In this document: positions 51,084-61,563 of the stretch, in pieces
How the letters are laid out: each line of letters begins with the position of its first letter
Position numbering within the stretch: the stretch's first letter is position 1
Assembly (NCBI GenBank): GCA_964415365.1
Contig: CAYPYW010000010.1
Span: forward strand, 14,805-78,804
Length of the DNA: 64,000 nt
Source of the DNA: Hydromicrobium sp964415365
Lineage (GTDB): Bacteria > Actinomycetota > Humimicrobiia > Humimicrobiales > Humimicrobiaceae
Direction of reading: 5' to 3'
Position numbers and translations under genes: made by a program
The notes under the pieces: generated by a model
Told to the model about the DNA's origin: nothing
Database searches by the model: none
What the model saw: only the letters and a program-made list of their open reading frames with translations

Positions 51084-53228
51084 ATGGAAAAAAGTTATAC
51101 GATCGATATTGATGGAAAGAAAATGATATTTTCCACCGGTAAGATGGCCAGGCAGGCTAATTCAGTTTTGGTTAAATTTGGTGGAAACGGAGTATTAATT
51201 ACTGCAGTTATGAATCAAAATCCGACTGGGAACACAGATTTTTTCCCCCTGGTAGTTGATGTTGAAGAGAGAATGTATGCGGCGGGCAAGATACCCGGGG
51301 GATTCTTTAAGAGAGAGGGCAGAGCCAGCGATAAAGCAATTCTTAACTCAAGATTAACTGATAGACCCTTGAGGCCATTGTTTGATAAAAATATAAGAAA
51401 TGAAGTTCAATTAATTGCCACGGTTATCTCTTTTGATCAGGTCAATCCCTATGATATTTCAGTAATAAATGGTGCTTCAATGACGTTATATATATCGGAT
51501 ATACCGTTTGAGGGTCCTATAGGTGCGGTCAGAATTGGCAAAATAGGTGAGAGATGGATAATAAATCCGGCTTACAGTGAGATTGAGGAAAGCATTATAG
51601 ATATAGTGGTGGCTGGCACGGAAGAAGCAATATTAATGGTAGAAGCAGGCGGTAAGGAGGTACCTGAGGAAATAGTATTGGAAGCTATGGAAAGGGCACA
51701 TGCCGAAATAAAAAAAATTATCAATTTCCAGAAAGAATTCAAAAAAATAGTAAGTAAAGAGAAAAGGGAAACTATTAATTTTGAATTGAACAAGGATGTT
51801 GAAAAAAAGGTAAGGAAATTAGCAGAAGGAAAGATTAAGGAAATTTTGGATGATGTTGTGAAATATTCCGGGGATGATGAGAAAAAGGCTTTACTAGATG
51901 ACACTGCTAAGGGTTATTACCAGGATAGAGTTCTGGTTATAAAAGAAGAAATTGAAAAAGAGCTGGAATCAGAATTTCCGGAAGATAAAGAGAGTATTGA
52001 TGTAAGTTTTAACGAGCTTGAGAGAGAATTGGTAAGAAAGATGATCCTGGAGAAAGGAATAAGGCCTGATGGCAGAAAACCTGATGAGATAAGAGACATA
52101 AGCTGTGAAGTAGGTTTATTTCCGGAAACAACACACGGCATTGGCCTTTTCACCAGAGGGAAAACACAGGCTCTTACTATATTGGCTTTAGGTTCGATAA
52201 GAGAAGCTCAGAAAATAGATAGTCTGGGAAAAGAGGAATTCAAGAGATACATACATCATTATAATTTCCCTCCGTTCAGCACTGGTGAAACCCGGCCACT
52301 GAGGGGACCGAGAAGAAGAGAAATAGGGCATGGAGCGCTGGCAGAAAAAGCTTTGCGACCTATGATTCCTGATGAGGATAAATTTCCCTATGTCTTAAGA
52401 TTGGTATCTGAGGTTTTGGAATCCAATGGCTCTACTTCAATGGCCAGTGTATGTGGAAGTACTCTGGCTCTAATGGACGCAGGAGTTCCAATACTAAATC
52501 CGGTTTCCGGCATAGCAATGGGCCTGATTAGAGGCGAAGATGATAAGTATATAATATTAAAAGATATACAGGGTTTGGAAGATTTCTATGGTGATATGGA
52601 CTTTAAGGTTGCAGGAACTAAAAATGGAATTACTGCACTACAGATGGACATGAAAATAAAAGGCATTAGTCTGGATATTATAAAGAAGGCACTGGATAAG
52701 GCACGGGAGGGAAGATTATTCATACTGGAGAAAATGCTTGAAGTAATTCCTGAACCGAGAGAGAGCTTGTCCAAATGTGCACCGAAAATAACTACATTTA
52801 GAATTCCCAAGGAGAAGATTGGTGAAGTTATTGGACCGGGTGGAAAGAATATTAAAAGCATAAAAGAAGAATTTGATCTGGAAGAAATTGATATAAGTGA
52901 TTATGACGGAGAAGGTATGGTTTCTATTATTTCCTCAAATGATACTAATATCGAAATGGCAAGGAAAAAAATAGAGGGAATGTTAAAGACTTTTGAAGAT
53001 ATAAAGGTAGGAGAAGAGTTTTTAGGAACCGTAGTGGGAATAACCAGCTATGGGGCCTTTATAAATTTAATCCCTGGAATAGACGGACTTCTCCATATAT
53101 CCAAAGTTACAAATAAAAGGATTAAAGACGTTAAGGATTATTTAAAAATGGGTGATAAAATACTGGTTAAAGTTGGTAATATTGATTCCAGAACTAAAAA
53201 AATAAGTCTGGAAAGAACCGATATCTGA
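51084..53228 (+). CDS. pnp: Polyribonucleotide nucleotidyltransferase
   Basis: A 714-residue 3'-to-5' phosphorolytic exoribonuclease. Two RNase PH domains (first with GGFFKREGRAS; second with FTRGKTQALTILALGS and the DIQGLEDFYGDMDFKVAGT active-site block), then a KH domain (VIGPGGKNIKSI) and an S1 domain (GTVVGITSYGAFINLIPG). Normal length. The M16 peptidase reading frame begins right after it. Confidence 0.97.
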   Translation: MEKSYTIDIDGKKMIFSTGKMARQANSVLVKFGGNGVLITAVMNQNPTGNTDFFPLVVDVEERMYAAGKIPGGFFKREGRASDKAILNSRLTDRPLRPLFDKNIRNEVQLIATVISFDQVNPYDISVINGASMTLYISDIPFEGPIGAVRIGKIGERWIINPAYSEIEESIIDIVVAGTEEAILMVEAGGKEVPEEIVLEAMERAHAEIKKIINFQKEFKKIVSKEKRETINFELNKDVEKKVRKLAEGKIKEILDDVVKYSGDDEKKALLDDTAKGYYQDRVLVIKEEIEKELESEFPEDKESIDVSFNELERELVRKMILEKGIRPDGRKPDEIRDISCEVGLFPETTHGIGLFTRGKTQALTILALGSIREAQKIDSLGKEEFKRYIHHYNFPPFSTGETRPLRGPRRREIGHGALAEKALRPMIPDEDKFPYVLRLVSEVLESNGSTSMASVCGSTLALMDAGVPILNPVSGIAMGLIRGEDDKYIILKDIQGLEDFYGDMDFKVAGTKNGITALQMDMKIKGISLDIIKKALDKAREGRLFILEKMLEVIPEPRESLSKCAPKITTFRIPKEKIGEVIGPGGKNIKSIKEEFDLEEIDISDYDGEGMVSIISSNDTNIEMARKKIEGMLKTFEDIKVGEEFLGTVVGITSYGAFINLIPGIDGLLHISKVTNKRIKDVKDYLKMGDKILVKVGNIDSRTKKISLERTDI

Positions 53229-53256
53229 ATACTTTATTAGCGAGGTAGATAGAAAA

Positions 53257-54534
53257 ATAGTTTCTTCAAGTGGCTTAAAATTTGACAGTTATGAGATAAC
53301 TGAATTAAATAACGGAATAAAAGTTATTAGTGAATATATACCCCATTTTAGATCAATATCGCTAGGTTTCTGGATACCGACTGGATCCAGAGATGAAGAT
53401 AGAAGTATTAATGGAATTTCCCACCTTATAGAGCATCTTATTTTCAAAGGTACCAAGAAGAGGAGTTATAGAGATATAGCTATTGAGTTTGATTCAATGG
53501 GTGCTGAATTCAATGCATTCACTGATAAAGAAGATTGCTGTATTTATGCTGATTTCATTGATACCCATCTGGATAATTGTACTGAACTGCTGTTTGATAT
53601 ATTGATGAATCCATCTTTCCTTACGGAGCATATCAAAACTGAAAAGAAGGTAATAGTTGAGGAAATAAAGATGGTAGAGGACAACCCATCTGATAATATC
53701 ATGAATTATTTCTATGAAACAATTTTAGATGGACATCCCTTGAGCTTACCAGTTTTGGGTACCAAAAATTCGCTCACGAGAATCAAAAAATCTACCATAC
53801 TGGAATATTTTAAGGATAAGTTTAATATTAGCGGTATTGTTATCTCGGCTGCAGGTAATATAAAACATAGAGATTTAATAGATAGAATTAAAAAAAATAC
53901 TGTTGGAGCAGGAGATAAAAGGCATCCAAAGAATTTTGTCAGACAGAAACCCCCGTCTAATGGAAGTGTTAAGAAGATATATAGCGGTAAAACGAATTCG
54001 ATTCATATGTGTTTTGGGGGTCTGGGCTGCGGACGGGATAGCAAAGATAGGTATCCAATTTCACTGTTCACAAATTTACTTGGCGGAAGTATGAGCAGTA
54101 GATTATTTCAGAAAATAAGGGAAGAAGAAGGCCTGGCCTATTCAATTTTTAGTAGTAATGCTCAATATCTGGATACGGGTACAATAATTATATACTCAGC
54201 TTCTTCGCCTAAAAATGTTGAGAGAATTTTAGAATTAATTAAGAGCGAAATAAATAATATTATCAAGTATGGAGTAAAAGATGTTGAGCTGAAAAGGGCC
54301 AAGGAAAATTTAAAAGGAAATATTGTTCTGAGTGTGGAAGATATAAGTTCAAGGATGTTCAGGCTGGGAAAAGGGCTTTTATTTGATAAAAAAGTTTTGA
54401 CTATTGACCAGATATTAAAGAAAATAGATAAGGTAGAACAAAATAATTTAAATGATGTAGTCAATAAGTATTTTAAGTTGGATAAGATGAGTCTGGTAGT
54501 ACTGGGAAAATTAAATAAAGGCAGGTTATTATGA
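53257..54534 (+). CDS. M16-family zinc peptidase (processing-protease-like) with no canonical start codon
   Basis: A pitrilysin-type M16B protease. The inverted zinc motif HLIEH (His56, Glu59, His60 counted from 53257) and the downstream Glu in VEEIKMVEDNP are present, as is the C-terminal half (GGSMSSRLFQKIREEEGLAYS). The full domain (about 425 residues) needs a start near 53257, but the frame has no ATG/GTG/TTG until ATG 53497, which lies past the zinc motif. GAGGT at 53242-53246 is ten bases before ATA 53257, the best candidate. The frame is closed upstream at 53203. The pnp-M16-dapB setting is conserved in Gram-positive bacteria. It overlaps dapB by four bases. Confidence 0.87.
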   Translation: MVSSSGLKFDSYEITELNNGIKVISEYIPHFRSISLGFWIPTGSRDEDRSINGISHLIEHLIFKGTKKRSYRDIAIEFDSMGAEFNAFTDKEDCCIYADFIDTHLDNCTELLFDILMNPSFLTEHIKTEKKVIVEEIKMVEDNPSDNIMNYFYETILDGHPLSLPVLGTKNSLTRIKKSTILEYFKDKFNISGIVISAAGNIKHRDLIDRIKKNTVGAGDKRHPKNFVRQKPPSNGSVKKIYSGKTNSIHMCFGGLGCGRDSKDRYPISLFTNLLGGSMSSRLFQKIREEEGLAYSIFSSNAQYLDTGTIIIYSASSPKNVERILELIKSEINNIIKYGVKDVELKRAKENLKGNIVLSVEDISSRMFRLGKGLLFDKKVLTIDQILKKIDKVEQNNLNDVVNKYFKLDKMSLVVLGKLNKGRLL

Positions 54535-55328
54535 AAAGAATAGTGGTGTCTGGCATTTGTGGAAATATGGGGATATCTATTTCCAGGGAATTGATAAAAG
54601 AAGAGGAAATAGAATTGGTCGGAGGTTTTGATGTTATAAATGCAGGTGTTGATATAGGTGAGTTTTTAATTGGTAAGAAAACAGGGTACAAAATTTACAG
54701 TTCCTATGAAGATATTAAAGAATTGAGTCCGGATATTATTATTGATTTTACGAACGCTGATGCTGCCAGGAAGAATATTAATTGGGCTATTGATAATAAT
54801 ATAAATATAATAGTGGGAACTACTGGCTTGAGTAATGAGGATTTAAACAAAATTAAGAGTAAGGCTTTAAAATCCGGCAGTAAAACTCTTATTGCTCCCA
54901 ATTTTTCTATTGGAGCTGTAATTATGATTAAAATTTCAAAGATGATATCAAAATATTTTGATAATTGTGAAATAATTGAACTGCACCATGATAAAAAGAA
55001 AGATGCTCCTTCCGGCACTTCTATATTGGCGGCGGACGAGATAAACCTTGAAAGCAATTTTAACAAGTCCAGGCTAAAAGAGGGTGAAACCGAGACCATA
55101 GAAGGTTGCAGGGGAGGATTTACTGGTGGCATTCATATTCATAGCATAAGACTGCCAGGACTGCTGGCACATCAGAATGTTATTTTCGGAGCAAAAGGTC
55201 AGACTCTATCTATAAAACATGACAGTCTGGACAGGTCATCATTTTATCCAGGTGTCATTCTTGCTATAAGGAATCTTGATAAGCTTTCTAATTATACTTT
55301 TGGATTGGATAAGTTGATAGATATTTAA
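54531..55328 (+). CDS. dapB: 4-hydroxy-tetrahydrodipicolinate reductase
   Basis: An NAD(P)H-dependent enzyme of the diaminopimelate/lysine pathway. It has 265 residues. Motifs: GICGNMG near the N-terminus, VGTTGLS, the catalytic ELHHDKKKDAPSGTS, and RGGFTGGIHIHSIRLPG. The ATG overlaps the upstream stop (ATGA). It is paired with dapA. Confidence 0.96.
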   Translation: MKRIVVSGICGNMGISISRELIKEEEIELVGGFDVINAGVDIGEFLIGKKTGYKIYSSYEDIKELSPDIIIDFTNADAARKNINWAIDNNINIIVGTTGLSNEDLNKIKSKALKSGSKTLIAPNFSIGAVIMIKISKMISKYFDNCEIIELHHDKKKDAPSGTSILAADEINLESNFNKSRLKEGETETIEGCRGGFTGGIHIHSIRLPGLLAHQNVIFGAKGQTLSIKHDSLDRSSFYPGVILAIRNLDKLSNYTFGLDKLIDI

Positions 55329-55354
55329 TCGTATTATTATTTGAGGAGGATTAT

Positions 55355-56239
55355 ATGATAAATATAGGTGAGGTAATTACAGCTGTAGTAACGCCATTTG
55401 ATAAAAACTATAATCTGGATCTGGATTCTTACAGAAAGCTTATAAGCTATTTGATTGATGAGGGAAGTGATGGAATCGTAATATCGGGCTCCACTGGAGA
55501 ATCTTCAACCCTGGACGACGATGAAAAGATAAGATTATTTAAATTTGCGAAAGATAATTTCGGGGATAAAATTAAAATTATTGCCGGAACGGGTTCTAAT
55601 GATACCAGACATTCTATAGAGTTATCGAAGGAAGCAGAGAAGGCAGGAGTGGACTGTCTGCTGCTTGTTGCGCCTTATTATAATAGACCTTCTCAGTGGG
55701 GTCTTTTTAAACATTTTGAGGCAATTGCCGGCGAGGTTAAAGCTCCTATAATACTATATAATGTTCCTTCAAGAACTTCATCTAATATAAGTTCAAAAAC
55801 CTGTGTGGAATTGTCAAAAATTAATAATATTTGTGGAATCAAGGAAGCCAGCGGTGACATGAGACAGATTTCGGAAATAATCAGGGATACTGGTGAGGAT
55901 TTTCTGGTATACAGTGGAAATGATGGCGATACATTACCCATATTATCTCTGGGTGGATATGGAGTTATTAGTGTTGCTTCTCATATTATAGGCAGGGAAA
56001 TAAAAGAAATGATAACCAGTTTTAAAAGAGGGGACTATAGAAAAGCGGCTAAACTGCACCGGGATCTGGTAGATATATTTCATGGAATTTTTATAGCTAC
56101 AAATCCGGTTCCTATTAAAGAGGCGTTAAATTTAAAGGGTATCAATGTTGGTCCATGCAGACTTCCATTATGCCCTATGGAAGATAAAGAACTAATGGCT
56201 TTTAAGGAGATTCTAAGAAAGCATGAGATAATTAATTAG
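55355..56239 (+). CDS. dapA: 4-hydroxy-tetrahydrodipicolinate synthase
   Basis: A 294-residue class I aldolase condensing pyruvate and aspartate semialdehyde. Motifs: GSTGESSTL, the YNVPSRTS tyrosine segment, and the Schiff-base lysine in GIKEASGD. GAGGAGG precedes the ATG. With dapB it supplies peptidoglycan diaminopimelate and lysine. Confidence 0.97.
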   Translation: MINIGEVITAVVTPFDKNYNLDLDSYRKLISYLIDEGSDGIVISGSTGESSTLDDDEKIRLFKFAKDNFGDKIKIIAGTGSNDTRHSIELSKEAEKAGVDCLLLVAPYYNRPSQWGLFKHFEAIAGEVKAPIILYNVPSRTSSNISSKTCVELSKINNICGIKEASGDMRQISEIIRDTGEDFLVYSGNDGDTLPILSLGGYGVISVASHIIGREIKEMITSFKRGDYRKAAKLHRDLVDIFHGIFIATNPVPIKEALNLKGINVGPCRLPLCPMEDKELMAFKEILRKHEIIN

Positions 56240-56269
56240 CTAGAGGTGAGATTTTGTAAGTAAATAATT

Positions 56270-57946
56270 ATGGCAAGAAAAACCAGTTTAAAATTAATAC
56301 CGTTGGGAGGTCTTAGTGGTATTGGCAAGAATATGATGATCCTTGAAAAAGATAATCATATTATAATTGTTGATTGCGGAATAATGTTTCCGGAAGATGA
56401 TATGCCAGGAGTTGATTTTATAATACCGGATTTTTCATATGTTAAGAAAAATGAAAGTAAAGTAAAAGCAATAATACTTACCCACGGGCATGAAGATCAT
56501 ATAAGCGGTCTCCCGTTTTTATTTAAAGAAATTAGTGCACCACCTGTATTTGCTACTAAGCTTACTATAGGTTTAACTAAAATAAAGTTCGATAGCTCGC
56601 GAAATGTGATTCCTGTTAACTATAATGAGATTGATCCTGATGAGCCATTGGACATAGGACCGTTTCATATAGATTTTTTCAGGGTCAATCATAGTGTACC
56701 GGATGGTGTTGGATTGATTGTAAAAACGGATGTAGGAACTGTAGTCCACACTGGAGATTTTAAATTTGATTATGCACCTATTGATAATAGAGTTACCCAA
56801 TTTTCAAAAATTGCCAGGGCCGGTGAAGAAGGTGTACTGGCTCTTTTATGCGATAGCACTAATGCGGAGGAAATAGGATATACTCTTCCGGAAAAAGATG
56901 TGGGTAAAACGCTGTTTGAAAAATTTGAGAAGGCTTCGAAAAGAATTATTGTTGCCACTTTCTCTTCTCATATACACAGGATACAACAAGTACTTGATGT
57001 GGCTAACAAACTGGAAAAAAAAGTCGCTATTTCCGGTAAATCAATCCTGAAAACTATTAGAATTTCTGCCGAATTAGGCTACTTAAAGATTCCTGAAAAT
57101 ACTATAGTTCCGATATCCAAAATTGATGAGTTCCCTATAAAAGAAATAGTAATACTTTCTACAGGGAGTCAGGGTGAGCCACTATCAGCTCTGAACCGAA
57201 TGGCTCTGGGAGAACATAAGAGAGTTAGCATTATGAAGGGGGACATGGTGATAATCTCAGCTTCACCAGTTCCGGGAAATGAAAGAGCTATATCCAATAC
57301 TATTAACAGGCTCATAAAACAGGGAGCAGATGTTTTTTATGAATCTATCGCAGGTGTTCATGTGTCCGGTCACGCCGCACGGGAAGAAATAAAAATTATG
57401 ATAAATTTGGTAAATCCCAAATACTTTATTCCTATCCATGGAGAAGATAAACATAAAATTCAGAATGCACAAATAGCAGAGTCGATGGGGATAAATGAAA
57501 AAAATATCATTATAGCTGAAGACGGCGATATTATTAAAATGAATTCTAATTTTTGCAGGGTTTCGGGTAACTTGCATCCACAAACTATTTATGTGGATGG
57601 TGTTGGTATGGGGAATATAGAAGATATAGTTCTTAAAGACAGAAAAGCATTATCGAGGAGTGGAATTATATTTATAGTAATCGGGGTAGATTATATCGGG
57701 AAAAAAATTTTGTGTGAGCCTGATTTTATCCTGAAGGGGATAATATATATTGAGGATTTGAAGAAACTTTTAAGTGAAGCTAAGAAAATTATAAGGGATT
57801 CAATAAAAACATGTTTTGATAACAATATGGTAGGCAGAGCAGTGATAGAAGATTCTGTCAATGACAGGATGGAAAAATTTATTTTTAAAAAAGCAGGAAT
57901 AAGACCTATAATAATAACCAAGATTCTTAGTCTTGACAAACATTAA
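56270..57946 (+). CDS. rnj: Ribonuclease J
   Basis: A 558-residue metallo-beta-lactamase-fold endo/5'-exoribonuclease. The zinc motif LTHGHEDHISGLPF and later His/Asp ligands (HTGDFKFDY; HVSGHA) are present. The beta-CASP domain includes ATFSSHIHRIQQ and STGSQGEPLSAL. The C-terminal domain is present. A good GAGGTGA lies too far upstream (about 20 bases) from ATG 56270, but a TTG near 56253 is not in frame. The dapA-rnj-ftsK order is common in Gram-positive bacteria. Confidence 0.95.
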   Translation: MARKTSLKLIPLGGLSGIGKNMMILEKDNHIIIVDCGIMFPEDDMPGVDFIIPDFSYVKKNESKVKAIILTHGHEDHISGLPFLFKEISAPPVFATKLTIGLTKIKFDSSRNVIPVNYNEIDPDEPLDIGPFHIDFFRVNHSVPDGVGLIVKTDVGTVVHTGDFKFDYAPIDNRVTQFSKIARAGEEGVLALLCDSTNAEEIGYTLPEKDVGKTLFEKFEKASKRIIVATFSSHIHRIQQVLDVANKLEKKVAISGKSILKTIRISAELGYLKIPENTIVPISKIDEFPIKEIVILSTGSQGEPLSALNRMALGEHKRVSIMKGDMVIISASPVPGNERAISNTINRLIKQGADVFYESIAGVHVSGHAAREEIKIMINLVNPKYFIPIHGEDKHKIQNAQIAESMGINEKNIIIAEDGDIIKMNSNFCRVSGNLHPQTIYVDGVGMGNIEDIVLKDRKALSRSGIIFIVIGVDYIGKKILCEPDFILKGIIYIEDLKKLLSEAKKIIRDSIKTCFDNNMVGRAVIEDSVNDRMEKFIFKKAGIRPIIITKILSLDKH

Positions 57947-57970
57947 TTAAAATTTAAATCCTTAAAAAAT

Positions 57971-60247
57971 ATGACTGGAAGAAATCATAAGAGAAAAAAA
58001 ACAATAAAAGCTCGGAATAGATCAGATTCGGCCAACCCTAAAAATAGAAAAAAATATGTTAAGAGAAGAACCGAGGTCTATGGTGTTTTAATAATAGCAG
58101 TTTCGGTGCTACTATTTATCAGTGTATACGGCTTTTCGGATTCTGGTGTTGTAAATGCATCAGTGAATGATTTTTTGTCTTTTACTTTCGGAATCGGTAA
58201 ATTTTTAATACCTTTTATGCTTTTAATCTGGGGTTTTAGTTTCTTCCTGAAAAGAATCCGCCTTTTACCTTCGAGTTTTGGTTGGGGATTTTTCTTGTTA
58301 TTTTTCTCTATACTGGGAATTGTAAGCAACAACTTTAACTACACAAATATTTTTGATGAGGTTCTGGTAAAGACTAGAGGAGGGATCACAGGGGCCGGGA
58401 TTTTTTATGGATTGTATAAACTTTTTAGCAGTGCTGGTGCTGTGGTAGTACTGGGGGTTCTGCTGGTTATATCGGTATTAATTATTACTAAAATATCCCT
58501 GATAGATGTTGCTAAAAAAATAGTCTACTTATTTAAAAAGATGAATTTCAGGGCTGCAGGTAATTTATTCAGGAGACATGCCGTAGATAAATTTGCCGTT
58601 GAATCGAAAGAACCGGTAATGAATAATAATGAATACAAAAATCAGGAGAAGGTTGAATTAAAAAAGGCCAGAGTTATCGAAGATACTAACAAAATGCTTA
58701 AGGGAAGAGTGGAAATACCAGAAGAACTTATTAAGAAAGCTGGCACAGTTGAAGTTGAGAGCAACCAATTAAAGATACCGATAATAAAAAACAAAGATCT
58801 GGGGACTAGTTACAGAATGCCTCCTATAAATTTACTAAAGAAATCCAAAAACCTGCCATCTAAATTATATAAGCAAGGCGTAAAGGAAAGGGCATATACC
58901 TTAAACAGACTATTCAATGATTTTAATTTGGATGCCAAAATAGACAGGGTAGTTGGTGGTCCTACGGTAACACTTTATGAACTAAAACTTTCACCCGGGG
59001 TTAAAGTGCAAAGATTACTCAGTCTGGAAGATGATTTCTGTGTCGCTCTGGGCTCACCGGATTTACGGATTCTTACACCTATACCCGGGAGATCTGCCAT
59101 TGGTATAGAAGTTCCTAATAGTGTCAGAAGTATAGTTACTCTGGGAGATATTTATTCTGAGAGTGATAAGAATCTAACCGATAATTTATTGAATGTTCCA
59201 CTGGGGAAAAGCCTCTCCGGGAATATTGTTTACATGGATATAACTAAAATGCCACACATACTTATTGCCGGTGCTACTAATTCCGGGAAAAGCTCGTGTC
59301 TTAACAGCATTATAATTTCTCTTCTAATGAAGGTAAGTCCTAGCAACGTCAGATTTATTATGATTGACCCAAAGATGGTGGAGCTCAGTATTTATAATGG
59401 AATACCCCATCTTTTATCTCCGGTCGTAATCAATCCAAAGAAAGCTTCCTCAGCCCTTTCATGGATAGTGGAAGAAATGGAAAACAGGTTCAAGAAACTG
59501 GTTAGAAGAAATTTTAAGTCCCTGGAAATGTACAATTTTGAGGCAGAGAGAAGTGAGAGTGAGGATGAGAATTTTAAGCCCTTACCATATATACTGGTCT
59601 TTATCGATGAACTGGCTGATCTGATGATGTTATCAGCTTCGGAAGTGGAGGACAGCATATGCAGGATTGCGCAAATGGGGAGAGCAGTTGGCATTCATTT
59701 GATAATATCAACCCAGAGACCTTCAGTTAACATAATAACTGGTCTGATTAAAGCAAATATACCCTCGAGGATTGCGTTCATGGTTGCATCAAGTGTGGAT
59801 TCCAGAGTTATCCTGGACTGTAATGGAGCAGAAAAATTAGTGGGTAAAGGAGATATGCTATATCTACCCTATTATTCCAACAGACCGGAAAGAATTCAGG
59901 GAGCTTTCGTGACTTCAAGCGAGATAGAGATGGTCACCGGATATATAAGAAATATCGGTACTCCTGAGTACAGCCTGGAAATTTCGAAAAGAATAAGTGA
60001 GGAAAAAAAAGATATACATGATGAAGATGACCTGTTCTACGAGGCTTTAAGAGTAGTCGTAGATTTTGGACATGCATCAGCTTCGTTATTACAGAGGAGA
60101 CTGAAAATAGGTTATTCAAGAGCCGCGAGAATTATTGATCAAATGGAAGATAGAGAACTGATTAGCGGTTTTGACGGCAGTAAACCCAGGGAAGTATTAA
60201 TCTCAAAGGAAGATTTAATCAAAATGCTGGAAGAAAAAGAAAGTTAG
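57971..60247 (+). CDS. ftsK: DNA translocase FtsK/SpoIIIE
   Basis: A 758-residue septal DNA pump. A basic N-terminus is followed by four membrane segments (about residues 35-180) and a charged linker. The motor has Walker A AGATNSGKSS (about 435), IDPKMVELSIYNGIPHL, Walker B LVFIDELADLM and QRPSVNIITGLIKANIPSRIAF. The C-terminal gamma winged helix (ASASLLQRRLKIGYSRAARI) reads polar DNA motifs. It probably acts with the Xer recombinase encoded at 33530. No Shine-Dalgarno sequence. Confidence 0.96.
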   Translation: MTGRNHKRKKTIKARNRSDSANPKNRKKYVKRRTEVYGVLIIAVSVLLFISVYGFSDSGVVNASVNDFLSFTFGIGKFLIPFMLLIWGFSFFLKRIRLLPSSFGWGFFLLFFSILGIVSNNFNYTNIFDEVLVKTRGGITGAGIFYGLYKLFSSAGAVVVLGVLLVISVLIITKISLIDVAKKIVYLFKKMNFRAAGNLFRRHAVDKFAVESKEPVMNNNEYKNQEKVELKKARVIEDTNKMLKGRVEIPEELIKKAGTVEVESNQLKIPIIKNKDLGTSYRMPPINLLKKSKNLPSKLYKQGVKERAYTLNRLFNDFNLDAKIDRVVGGPTVTLYELKLSPGVKVQRLLSLEDDFCVALGSPDLRILTPIPGRSAIGIEVPNSVRSIVTLGDIYSESDKNLTDNLLNVPLGKSLSGNIVYMDITKMPHILIAGATNSGKSSCLNSIIISLLMKVSPSNVRFIMIDPKMVELSIYNGIPHLLSPVVINPKKASSALSWIVEEMENRFKKLVRRNFKSLEMYNFEAERSESEDENFKPLPYILVFIDELADLMMLSASEVEDSICRIAQMGRAVGIHLIISTQRPSVNIITGLIKANIPSRIAFMVASSVDSRVILDCNGAEKLVGKGDMLYLPYYSNRPERIQGAFVTSSEIEMVTGYIRNIGTPEYSLEISKRISEEKKDIHDEDDLFYEALRVVVDFGHASASLLQRRLKIGYSRAARIIDQMEDRELISGFDGSKPREVLISKEDLIKMLEEKES

Positions 60248-60268
60248 AAATCTTTGAGAATTCCAATT

Positions 60269-61558
60269 ATGAACTTATCAATAATAAGCATAGGAACTGA
60301 ACTAAATCTAGGGCTAATACTGAATGAAAATTCCAAATACATTGCGGAAAGAATTGCTGATCTGGGTATAGAATGCAGATATATGTTTACTGTTGGTGAT
60401 GATTCAGGCGAGATATCCAATGTGCTAAAACAGAGTTTAAAGCACAGTGATTTAATAATAATAAGTGGGGGATTAGGCCCTACTGATGATGATATCACCA
60501 GAAGCGCAGTAGCTTCGGCTTTGAATCTAAAGTTGATAAGAGATAGTAGCCTTGACAACACCAGCCTGAAATTTGTCAGAAAGCTAAGAAGTAAAAGGGT
60601 TATCGAGAGGTTACTGAGGCAATCTTACATTCCTGAAGGTTCTTTCCCGATTAAACCAGAACTGGGAAGTGCTTCCGGGTTCAGAATAGAACTGGACAGC
60701 AGGAAAATCATATTCTGTATCCCGGGTGTTCCAAAAGAAATGAAAAGTATGTTTGAAAAGGATGTCATGCCTTTCCTTCAGGAAAGGATAACAGGTAAAG
60801 ACTTAGAAGGTGATATGTTTAAAATAAAGAAATCCATCCTTTTAACTACTGATATAAGTGAAACAGAGATTGAGGAGAAAATTAAGGAGATTGCTGATGA
60901 AGCGAGGGATGTTAATGTTCAAATAGGGATTACGGCAGACCCGGGTTTGATAAAAATAATACTGATTGCAAAATCACGTGATGGTTTAGAAGCTGATCGG
61001 AATTTAAAAAAGATTGGAGAGAAGATTTCCAGTAAATTGGGAAACTATTTTTATGGAAAGGATGATACTTTAATTTCCGATAATTTAAAAGAAGCTATAG
61101 CAAGAATTGGAGGAAATTTGACTATCAGTACAGCCGAATCAATAACCGGAGGTCTAATAAGTAGTATTATCACCGACACACCGGGGAGTTCAAAGTTTTT
61201 CCTGGGGGGTATTGTGTCATATTCAAATTACTCAAAGATCAAATTACTTGGCATAGATGAAAATATTCTGGATAAGTACGGAGCTGTAAGTAAGGAAGTG
61301 TGTTTGAATATGGCGAGGAAGGCAAAGGAGATATTTAACTCTGACTATTCATTAAGTGTCACTGGTTATGCAGGACCGGAGGCTGAGAACAGAAGAGTGG
61401 GGCTGGTGTACTGTTGTGTGTTAGGACCTGATGGATACGAGAAAGTGTTTGAAAAGAATTTCCCTGGCACAAGGTATGAGGCTAAGTTCAGGACTGCACA
61501 ATTTGTACTAAATGAATTAAGGGCGGCAATAAATGAAAGGATATCAAGAAGGGGGTAA
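60269..61558 (+). CDS. cinA: CinA-family protein (nicotinamide-nucleotide amidohydrolase / molybdopterin-binding domains)
   Basis: The N-terminal COG1058 domain (ISIGTELNLGLILNENS, GGLGPTDDDITR) is followed by the PncC amidase domain (STAESITGGLISSIITDTPGSSKFF, VTGYAGPE). It is 429 residues from ATG 60269; TTG 60254 would add five residues. It deamidates or cleaves pyridine-nucleotide by-products. cinA often sits next to recA in Gram-positive bacteria, as here with thpR between. Confidence 0.94.
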   Translation: MNLSIISIGTELNLGLILNENSKYIAERIADLGIECRYMFTVGDDSGEISNVLKQSLKHSDLIIISGGLGPTDDDITRSAVASALNLKLIRDSSLDNTSLKFVRKLRSKRVIERLLRQSYIPEGSFPIKPELGSASGFRIELDSRKIIFCIPGVPKEMKSMFEKDVMPFLQERITGKDLEGDMFKIKKSILLTTDISETEIEEKIKEIADEARDVNVQIGITADPGLIKIILIAKSRDGLEADRNLKKIGEKISSKLGNYFYGKDDTLISDNLKEAIARIGGNLTISTAESITGGLISSIITDTPGSSKFFLGGIVSYSNYSKIKLLGIDENILDKYGAVSKEVCLNMARKAKEIFNSDYSLSVTGYAGPEAENRRVGLVYCCVLGPDGYEKVFEKNFPGTRYEAKFRTAQFVLNELRAAINERISRRG

Positions 61559-61563
61559 AATTA

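Noticed and set aside
53497..54534. M16 gene starting at ATG 53497
   Set aside because: This would remove the HxxEH zinc site, which is encoded in the same open frame just upstream.
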